A stretch of DNA of 64,000 bases from Russula earlei (taxonomy: Eukaryota; Basidiomycota; Agaricomycetes; Russulales; Russulaceae), in the NCBI GenBank assembly GCA_025769875.1, contig JAGFNK010000281.1, forward strand, positions 1 through 64,000, read 5' to 3'. Positions within the stretch are counted from its first letter, which is position 1; each line of letters begins with the position of its first letter. The notes beneath the pieces are model-generated. The model made no database searches. It was not told where the DNA came from and saw only the letters and a list, made by a program, of their open reading frames with translations. The position numbers were made by a program, and so were the translations under genes. Shown in pieces: positions 55,544-64,000 of the stretch.

Positions 55544-57663
55544 CTGACTTTTCTTGGGCCAGTCTAGACTGGGGAAAGAAAGTTCTTTTTGCATTGTTTG
55601 TAACATGATAGTTGTATCAACTCTACACGGAAAGGAGGTAATCGATGTACAACCATTGCAACGCAGAGTCACATGCGGCGTCTCCTCGCCCACAGACCCG
55701 GGCGCGAGCGCGAGAACGATGCAGCTGTCCACGACACAGTCCCACGGTAACTTGTGGCACGTAACATTCATACGCACCGTTCGGACGGAAAAGCCGATGC
55801 ATGGCCACCACCGCACTAGCAACAGTGACGACATGATGAGCGTGAGGCGAAGGCACGAGGGTGCGCTCGATACGGTGTTGCGATCGCGCGAAAGTTCAAC
55901 AAGCTGTCGCACGCAGATGGTGCTCCATACAGCGAAGGAGTGAAAAGTGACGGCGAAGAGTGGGCGGAGAAGAAGGGGAGACGAGGAGGCACTTGCACTA
56001 TTCTTTTTCATTTTTCATTTGGTGCCCCTGGCAATACTGGCGGATTGCGAACGCGGGGTACGTCCCGGGTATAGTCGCTCGAAATTAGACGTGCATTGGA
56101 GATTGGGCGGTGATGAGGGCGTGAAAGTTGGGGATCGCCAGTAGTGTGTGCTGGTGACCGACCGAATTTACTTTATCGTCATTTCACATTTCGAATTTCG
56201 CATTTCGTCTACGGCGGTGGCGAGGCGCCGGGGATCTATCTTATTGCGGGCTATGGGAACGACGATGGGTGGCGACAAGGTTGGAGCGAGCGCCACACTT
56301 GCAGGCACCAACGAGGAGAGGGCGCGCTCGATGCGCTTCGCTTCGGTGGTTGTGACGGCACGGCAGGCGCGTCAGCACATCAGTCTGGCTTGCTTGCTTG
56401 CTTGCATGGATCGGCTGATAAGAGGTACGTGATGAGATGGAAGCAGCAGGCGCAATCGTACGGTGATTGAATGATGACGGCGACCGAGATGACAAGCTGG
56501 TGCCGGGAAACCGCAAGTTGCGGGGGATGTGTTGTGGATGACTGCACCCGTCGACTCGCACCACACGAGAAAACCGAGCTCTGCCGGAAAATCGAACACC
56601 GACGGCAGCGGAGGCAGCAGGGCAGACATTACAGTACACACAACGTGGGCGCGCTTCTGCTACTTCTACCCCGCTCCGCTGCCCCCCCCCCCCACCAAGG
56701 CGTCCTCAGCTCGTGGCCGGCATTCCGCCGTGCGCCGCCGCGCTTGCAGTTCCGCCACTCAGCGCCAGCGCCGGACGGAAGATCAGTCAGCACACGTGGA
56801 GCGCACACGTGGAACGGGACGCCACGGGTTGTATTTCCCGTCCGTCCGTCCGTTGGGCCATCACCTTGCCAAGTGGGGGGACATCAGCAAGGGCAGCAGA
56901 TAGATGACACTTGGGGGGGATGGGGGCGAAGGATGATGATGGCGGCGCCGTGGAGAGGATTGGGGGCCCGCGGGCGACGACATTGTCGGATCACAACGAT
57001 CCACTGGTGCGATGGGAGAGCGTACGTATGTACGTACTAATGAGCATGATCCCGTAGGCGGCGTCGAGCAGGATGTAGTCCTCATTCCCCGCACGACCCT
57101 CCGTCTCCGGGATGAAGAAGAACCCAAGAGTAGGCCGGACGGCCAGCCGGGTCGTCTCCTCGTTGCCATTTCGGTCTCTCCCTTTAATCCCTCTCATCCC
57201 TAATCCTCTCCTCCCTAATCCTGGATTCCCCCTGGCTGGCCACCTTTCCAGGGGGAAAGACATTTCCCCGTCCTAGGCACAGACAGGCTAACTAGCCGGG
57301 GATAATCAGGCGCACGTCCCCGCAATCACCAACACGGCGGGCGTAAGGTGTCTGTACACGATCAGGGGGTTCCCAAGCTTCTTGAGACCTGCTTTCCTGC
57401 CCTGGCTGGCGCTCTGCATAAAAAAGATTTAAAAAAGAAAAAAACAAGGCTGACGAGAGACCCATACGTACGGCTGGGCATATGCCAGTACGCCCCTTAT
57501 CGAGCTTTGCGTAAAGCATTAATATCTCTCGCCGCCACTGCCAGGAATCTTCGTCGTCCATCTCCCTCCTCCCCTTCGGAATCTCGGTCCGTCCACCTCA
57601 TTATCCTCCTCGTCGCCCTAATAATCGATCCCCCCTTGCTTGCGCCATAGGCACTCTTCACTC
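55544..57663. other. Intergenic, no gene seen
   Basis: Includes a TTGC tetranucleotide run near 56390-56405, a C10-type run near 56684 and several overlapping open frames with biased composition but no motif. Tail-to-head spacing between F-box and P450 genes. Confidence 0.45.
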
Positions 57664-60018
57664 ATGGCACCCCGCCGCCAGCTCACCGCCTTTGAGAGAT
57701 CCATCCCGGACTACCGCAAGCGTATCCTCATCTCCCTTGCCAGGGCACTCATCCTCCCCCCGCTCTTGACCTTCCTCGTGTTCTCCCTCTGTCGATCCCC
57801 CTCGATATGGTTCTCTTTGCCCCTCGTGTTCCTCAGCATTCCCATCTCCATCGGCCTCCGTTCCCAGTACACTCTATGGTCCCAAGACAGGGAGGCCGCC
57901 CGTTTAGGTGCCCACCCGATCACCCGCGTGCGCGGTCGCTGGCCCGGCAATCTCGACATCGTCCTCCGCTTGCTCAAATCGTTCGAAAGCGGGTATGTCC
58001 TTCAGGGCTTCGCTGACCTTTTTGCGGAATACGGTTGTACGACACTCAACACGAGGTTCTTCTGGGATGATCAGGTGCGCCCGCCATATCTCATTTCCGT
58101 CACGGACAGAACAGGCCAATCACAACCTCCAATTAGATCATCTCCATGGACGAGAAACTCTTCAGGTTCGTGGCACATACCGGCTTTGCCCACTTCGAAA
58201 AAGGCATCCTATGGCACGAGCGCATGTACGCCTTTCATCGCTCTCACGCCCCCTTTCATTTCTCCTCATTTCTTTCACAGCGACAAGCTCCTGGGAACGG
58301 GTCTCTTCAATGCGTGCGTTTATGACGCTTCTGTTGATTACCTTTATACTCAAGTTCTCCAGCGAAGGAAATCAGTGGAGAATCGTGCGTGCACACCTTC
58401 CTCCGCTCTCTATCCGAAATTCACCACCACCGCCCTCATCCAGGGCCGCCAAATCGCCCGCCCGTTCTTCACAAAGGAACGCATCTCCGACTTTCACATC
58501 TTTGAGCAAACCTCTTCCAAGGCCCTCAACCTCATCTCAAATCGAGCCGCCGCCTACCAGCCTATCGACGTTCAAGACTTGCTCCAGCGCGTCACACTCG
58601 ACGCCGCCTCCCTGTTTCTGTGGGGTCCTCCCCTTAATACCCTCGACCAGCCCCTCACCCAGCCCGGGCGTGTCGTCCTCGGCCCGAAAGGTTCCGCACC
58701 CGCTGACGGTGGTGGCGAGTGGGACGTGTTCACCGACGCGTTCGAGACCGTCGCCGTCCTTATCACTCGCAGGGGCGTGCAAGGCGATACATGGCCATTG
58801 CTCGAGTTGTTCAAGGACAAGACCGAGGAGCCGATTCAAGTCATCATGGACTGGCTAGAACCTCTCGTAAGGCAAGCGTTGAGTCGCAAAGCCAAGCGTC
58901 GGGAAGCGAACGCAGATGCTAAAATCAGCATACGCGACGACGATTCTGTCTTTTTAGATTACCTCGCGGATCAAACCGATGGTCCGTCCTCTTGTTTTCT
59001 CCTCGCGGTAATCGCTGAGACACGTGTCACAGATGTTGAACACATACGCTACGAGCTTATCACCTTCCTTATCGCATCGCGAGACACCGTAAGCACTCAT
59101 CGTTTTGGCAGTTTTCGGGGGCCTCTAGACTGACCCCACAATCCTTGGTTTTATAGACGTCCTCCCTGCTGACGTTCGTGATTTACTTTCTTGCCCTTCA
59201 TCCCGATGTGTGTAGTCGTCTGAGAGAGGAAGTCTTGGATACGTTTGGCGAGATGGGCTCCCCTACCTTCGAGCACCTCAAGAAGATGGAGTATCGTAAG
59301 TTGACTTCCTTTAATTTTTCAAAGTTCCAAACTAAACGGTTTACGTCACAGTGCGTGCCGTGCTCAAAGAGACCCTCCGCATCTTCCCTTCTGCCCCACT
59401 CGTCGCCCGCACTTCACGCGACGAATCACTCGTCATTCCGGGCACGACCAAGCTCTACCTCCCTCCCAAGACGCAGATCATGATGTCCTCCCTCCTCGCA
59501 CACAAGCGACCAGACTTGTGGGGTGCAGACGTGGAAGCATTCCGTCCTGATCGGTGGTTCGATCCCGCCTTGCTCAACAAGGTCACCCAAACACCATTCA
59601 TGTATTCGCCGTTCTACGGTGGCCCGCGTGTCGTAGGTCCTGGACGTGCCCGTTTCCCCATTCTGTGTTGATGATTGCGGTCGGACAGTGCCTTGGACAG
59701 GAATTTGCGCTGAATCAAGCCGGATACTTTATCGTGCGCCTTTTGCAACGATTCCAGAGTTTCAGTTTTGCCCCCGAGTTCATGCCCGCCGGTTCCCTGC
59801 CTCCTGCTCACTGGGCGGGCTTGCCTGGCCGCCAGGGAATTGAGAAGATCCATCCGGCGATCAATTTTACTTTGCATAGCAAGGTACGCGGGACGTCATT
59901 TTGCGGCCGGGTCGGCTGACGGAATCGTGTTGAACCGTAGGGTGGCCTTTGGATGTTCGCTGAACCTGCCTCGCCGTCTAGTCACACATCCTTTGCCGCG
60001 ACGGCCCCAGCTCAGTGA
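57664..60018 (+). CDS. CYP63-like cytochrome P450, 10 exons
   Basis: Exons 57664-58074, 58137-58225, 58281-58313, 58363-58384, 58444-58981, 59033-59088, 59157-59295, 59352-59632, 59689-59883 and 59941-60018 join to 613 aa, all GT-AG. The N-terminus has two hydrophobic segments (ILISLARALILPPLLTFLVF and IWFSLPLVFLSIPISIGL). Then RPFFTKERISDF, the I-helix FLIASRDTTSSLL, ExxR KETLRIFP, FRPDRW, and the heme loop FYGGPRVCLGQEFA, completed only by splicing at 59632/59689. The end GGLWMF is typical of CYP63/CYP52-like enzymes, which hydroxylate alkanes, fatty acids or aromatic compounds in white-rot fungi. Exons of 33 and 22 nt are unusually short. No stop or frameshift in the joined frame, so it appears functional. 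The exact CYP family is inferred. Confidence 0.87.
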
Positions 60019-60887
60019 TCCTGCAGGATTCACAAATGTGTTCAAGAAAGCCAACAAACAAAGGGTTTACCCGTCGTGTAGAGATGACCACCCCCGAATC
60101 CCGTATTTGTATGCCAGACCTATGCGTTTCCTTTCCGTTCACCATTCACGTCTCGCACTCTGCCGATCACCGATGCATGTTTGTTTTTATCTTGGTTTTT
60201 GGTTCATCTCTTTGGATTTAGTGTATGAAAAGAGCATTTTTACTTCTTTCTACATGGAAGTTTTTTTTTTGTTTATGGTGATACCAAACTGTTTTCGCTA
60301 TTGCCATCTACCCACTTTACCACCATTCTTCTCTCCCTAGATACCATTGCAATATACCACCTAAATGTGCTTGCAGTCCACCAGTGCATCAGGAAAGTCC
60401 TCCCACACAACTGAGATATTTGCCCTGGGAGCATAAATTATCTCTCTCCCTATATCAAAAGATTTCATCCTGATCTAGTACCCTACTGTCATGTTCATAT
60501 CTCAACAATTTAGACAGCCGGCTGAAATCCATATCCCTACTCATAATGTCAAGTACTCACTGCTGGGCCAATACTACAGCCTGCAGGGGCAGTCAGTGAA
60601 GGCAAGGTAGATATGTGCCAGATGTTGAGAAATGATGGACCCAATAAGCAAAAGCTTGGTGTAAAGGATGAGCCAAAGGGGAACAGGGACAGGGACCTGG
60701 AGGAGCAAAGGGAAGGCCAGGGTTTGCTTAACCTTGCAGTTGCACCAGAGTACAAGGGGCTGGACAGAGGATTGTATAATGTGCAGTCATGAAGGAGTAT
60801 GTAGGGAAGACTTTAAACTCTGCTGTCTTGAAGGAGAACAGAGGGACAATGGTACAGCTGCAGTCATAATTTAGTACAGGGGGAGAA
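60019..60887. other. 3' flank of P450, then CpG-poor repeat sequence
   Basis: CpG content drops after about 60290. About 60600-60887 reads like the 3' end of an LTR element interior (short broken coding, then AGGGGGAGAA like a polypurine tract) immediately before the family D LTR. The family cannot be named. Confidence 0.4.
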
Positions 60888-61175
60888 TGTGGCGACTCAC
60901 TGTTGAACAATCCAGTTCAAGAGTGAGAGAGAAGCTTGGAGACAAGTTGACTGAGTTCTAGGATGAAGTTGGCAAAGAGCACCAACCAATTGAGTAACAA
61001 GTACCAGAGAGGGACTGGTACTGGTTGTGAGAGGTGATCACAGAAAGAGAGAGCCAGAGTGTACTAGATAAGGTGGTCCTTAAAGGAGTACCTTCAGAAG
61101 TGGAGTGCCACAAATCAAATGGACAGTCTGAGGACTGTCTGCTACTTTATTGAGTGCTTATATACTACAAGAGAG

Positions 61176-62923
61176 TGTTAAGGCTCCAAAGTGCCTTAAA
61201 TAAGATCAATGGTTGTGTCTATGAACACGTCCTACAAATGCAGATATGCTTGAGTCAAGCAAGCAATACTTGTGAAGCAAGCCACAGGGCGTGCAAGGCT
61301 CTTGGGACTTGATCCAAGGGTGGCTAGGAACTGAGGTCGACCAAGAGTAGAGCCATTCCTCAAGCGCAAGTGCTATATACTTTGCAGGCACAAAGGGAAG
61401 TTGAAAGTGGAAGAGAGCTTTCGAGCGAAGAGTTGTCTCTTACTGGCAGACAAAGAGGAAAAAGGGAGCAGAGGACTGCCCAGAACTGTCATTTGAGACT
61501 GTAGCTACCAGTCCTTAAATACTGTAGCAAAGGTAGAGGAAAAGCAGGTAATCAAGGGAGCAGAGGGATAGAGGACGCGAGACAAGACAAGTAAGTAGTT
61601 GAGTATGATGTCGCGACAGAATGTGAACCAGAATCGAGGCATAAGACATTCTACACTAAATGGAACGAGGCAAGCATTTAGCAAAATCAGAGAGTAAGTA
61701 AATGAGGTGGGATGGGAATTCATAGCAGTATAGTATATCAGTCAAGAGTGTACCAAGATTCTATTCCTCCGACTGTGAGTCTGCAAGCGCAGGGCAGCAC
61801 AACAATGATGACAGGGTGAGGCGCTGTGGGCAGCAAGCCCTTGGGTAAAGTGGTGATGATGAAGATGAACACGTCATACTGGTCCATGCGTAGACATGAG
61901 GCCGGGGTGAGGAGAATGATTCATAGCCTTTTGCAGAGGAGTGAGCACCCGATGAAAGGGGTTCAATAAGGGGCAAGAGCATAATGATGAGGGGAAGGGA
62001 AGAGTGACACAGGTGAGGGAGACTAGTGGCAGAGGGGATGGATGACAACAAAGGAGGGTGAGACATGGGCGAACAGTGATGATGTTGTGCCATAGGTCAA
62101 TGCTTGGAGGAGCTGAGCTCCAACTCCAAGACTGACAAGGAAGGCGTTGAGCAGCGAGGTGAGTGATGTGGGAGGCAATCAAACTGAGCTGTTGTTGCTG
62201 TTGCTAGGCGTAGAGTGGGCAACATGAGGGAATGACGTCAAAAGGGGAATGTGAGATGGAGGGAGAAAGGAGTGGTGATAGTTGGAAGGAGTGGATGAAA
62301 GACAAGAGAGAGAGAGGATGAGAAGGGTGGGAGGTGCAAGGTGCTGGTAGGAGTCATGTGAGTTTTCGGGTCAGCAGACTCACCCACCTTACAACTTGTG
62401 GAGGGGAAGGAGTGTTAGATCCTTCTGGAGTATGGCAATAAGATGAGAGGGGCTCTGCAGATGGGGTAGGAGTCAACTGTTTGGGATTGGCAAACTAAGT
62501 TGAGCTTAAGGCTCAACTGCTGCTTACTGGGGGCTTTATATATAGCCCTCAGGGATAATGTTCATGCTACTGTAGTACTGGTCAGTGCTATAGAAGCAAA
62601 AGGCAGCTCATAGAAGCAATATTGCTTCTGTGTAAACAATCTTGGTGCTGGAAGCATCAAGTGCTTCCCTAGTAGCAATCTCGGTGTCATAAGTACTTTC
62701 CCAATCAGGGAAGCAATGTACGTGGTGGTACAGGAGCATCTGGGACAGAAGCAATGCTATTCATTGCTTCTTCAGTACATCTTCAGAAAGATATGATAAA
62801 CATGTTCCAAATGCGACATCAATGGACATAAACAGTCAAGATCTGACACACGCATGATGCAAATGATGCAGTCCATAGTTTGGGCATTCCAGCATCTTCC
62901 AGACCCCAAACCACTCAGTAACA
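61176..62923 (-). repeat. gypsy-family solo LTR nested in LTR-D (TSD GAGAG), itself interrupted
   Basis: Reverse complement of the gypsy LTR at 7868/21027 (TGTTAAGGCTCC...CTCAGTAACA on the plus strand), flanked by GAGAG (61171-61175, 62924-62928). Without the third insertion it is about 620 bp. Confidence 0.9.
61273..62393. repeat. Solo LTR family G (1121 bp, TSD ACTTG) nested inside the gypsy LTR
   Basis: TGAAGCAAGCC...CCACCTTACA flanked by ACTTG (61268-61272, 62394-62398). The flanking gypsy LTR sequence is continuous once it is removed. No other copy in the window. Confidence 0.82.
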
Positions 62924-63604
62924 GAGAGCTGCTAAATAGGGAACAAGTCATAACCTTGTTATCAAGCACAATTGATGGATGAGTAAGAAGTGGAGTACAC
63001 TTGCTAAGCATGCTCAGTCATGCTTAGTAAGCTGTTGAGTAAGAAGGCTCCCATTGATGAGTAAGAGCCTTTACTATCCATGTGTTCACTGCTTTAGTAC
63101 ATGTGCAAAGCACCTAATTCATTCGCTGTTAGTTAGTTTAGGGCCAGTCATTTGAGGACTTGGAGTTTGGTTCAGGGAATAGAGTTGCCTATAAGACCCC
63201 TTATATAGTTCTATTAGGGTCCTTAGAGTTGACCCTAATACTTCTATTAAGGTCCTTAGTATTGCCTTATAGTTCGTTCTATAGTTATTAGAGTTAGTCT
63301 AATAACGCGTTGCAGGGTCTTTAGATACTGTGTTAGTGCCTATGTAGAGAACCTAGAGTCAGTCCTAAAGGGTCCTTAGGGAGGCTATAATACTGTCCTT
63401 TATTGCTGAAAGGGTTGCCATTAAGTGGGGCTTGCTGTATGTCAATTGTGCTGAAAATTGCTTGCATGACAATGCATGCATGATATTGTGGACACCTCTA
63501 CTCACCCCTTTTGTCAGTGTGAACAGGGTGGCACCATGGAGGCTGGGTTTCCTTTACTAAGGAAGGGTCCTTCAAGGGCCCTCTCCAGGAAATGGTTCAT
63601 GACA

Positions 63605-63785
63605 GAGAATCACAAATGGACAGTCTAAGGACAGTCAATGAACATAACAGGTGATGGCACACAGACCATCTGATCAATACTTGAGAGAGGTCTACTGTCC
63701 TCCTACAGGTGCATTCAGCAAATGATCTCCTACTCATGTGTAGAGTGGAGTTTGAACCTAAGTCTGTTTACCAGTAAAAAGAAAC
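63605..63785. other. Spacer between two family D LTRs
   Basis: Short CpG-poor spacer without gene between oppositely oriented LTR-D copies. It could be a remnant of other repeats. Confidence 0.6.
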
Positions 63786-64000
63786 TATCATGAACCATTT
63801 CCTGGAGAGGGTCCTTAAAGGACCCTTCCTTAGTAGAGGAAACCCAGCCTCTATGGTGCCACCCTGTTCACATGGACAAAAGGGGTGAGTAGAGGTGTCC
63901 ACAATATCACGCATGCATTGTCATGCAAGCAATTCTCAGCACAATTGACATACGGCAAGCCCCACTCAATGGCAACCCTTTCAGCAATAAAGGACAGTAT
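63786..64000 (-). repeat. LTR family D, copy 4 (inverted, truncated by the window end)
   Basis: Starts TATCATGAACC, the reverse complement of the family D end, and follows the family sequence (AGGGTCCTTAAAGGACCC, CCACCCTGTTCAC) to base 64000. Confidence 0.85.

Larger units (their letters stand above)
60888..63604 (+). repeat. LTR family D, copy 3, carrying nested LTRs (TSD GAGAA)
   Basis: TGTGGCGACTCACTG...GGTTCATGACA. GAGAA lies on both sides (60883-60887, 63605-63609). Removing the insertion at 61176-62923 plus one GAGAG restores about 965 bp that aligns with the copies at 27646 and 33650. The left GAGAA also belongs to a polypurine-like AGGGGGAGAA, so a 3' LTR of a truncated element is an alternative to a solo LTR. 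Confidence 0.82.

Noticed and set aside
50699..60018. Secondary-metabolite gene cluster
   Set aside because: Two P450s and an F-box gene are close, but there is no synthase (terpene, polyketide, peptide), transporter or pathway regulator. P450s are abundant in these fungi, so proximity alone is weak.

Overview
The window looks like nuclear DNA of an agaricomycete (mushroom-forming basidiomycete). The evidence is short spliceosomal introns of about 50-60 bp in every host gene, a FunK1-type fungal kinase, a CYP63-like multi-exon P450, an F-box gene, multi-exon 7-TM proteins, and transposons of typical fungal families (chromodomain Ty3/gypsy, Ty1/copia, hAT). No bacterial, plasmid or viral signature is visible. 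All calls come from reading the sequence and provided translations; no database search was run.

Layout. 0.7-2.9 kb: FunK1-like kinase (minus, 4 exons). 2.9-5.4 kb: a Ser/Pro/Ala-rich repeat element, a possible LTR and coiled-coil coding debris. 5.7-6.4 kb: a small secreted-protein-like gene with a broken frame. 7.06-7.65 kb: a TA-flanked MITE. 7.87-21.6 kb: a chromodomain Ty3/gypsy element (gag, protease, RT/RNase H, integrase, plus an extra CCHC ORF after pol) whose gag is split by a Ty1/copia element (9.02-14.10 kb, TSD CAAAG). 21.6-35.7 kb: CpG-poor repeat graveyard with a 155-bp satellite in two places, a decayed unknown gene, several solo LTRs with matching target duplications, a second MITE copy carrying two nested solo LTRs, a deleted second copia element and a 0.4-kb foldback hairpin.

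35.7-60.0 kb is mostly host sequence: a 7-TM gene (38.0-39.4), a second CpG-poor copy of the Ser/Pro-rich element (40.08-42.01), a decayed hAT transposase (42.3-44.5), a paralogous 7-TM gene on the other strand (46.9-48.5), a P450 (50.7-52.8, minus) divergent from an F-box gene (53.7-55.5, plus), and a CYP63-like P450 (57.7-60.0). 60.9-64.0 kb: an LTR within an LTR within an LTR, then an inverted copy of the outer family running off the end.

The host genes do not form an evident pathway. Two P450s and an F-box gene are neighbours, but no backbone biosynthetic enzyme, transporter or pathway regulator is present. The strongest signals concern genome dynamics: nested insertions resolved by target-site duplications, CpG decay that marks methylated repeats, hairpin-forming minisatellites in a copia element, a half-tRNA primer-binding site identical to the anticodon arm of initiator tRNA, and paralogous 7-TM genes that differ by a GC-AG intron and by splitting one microexon into two.
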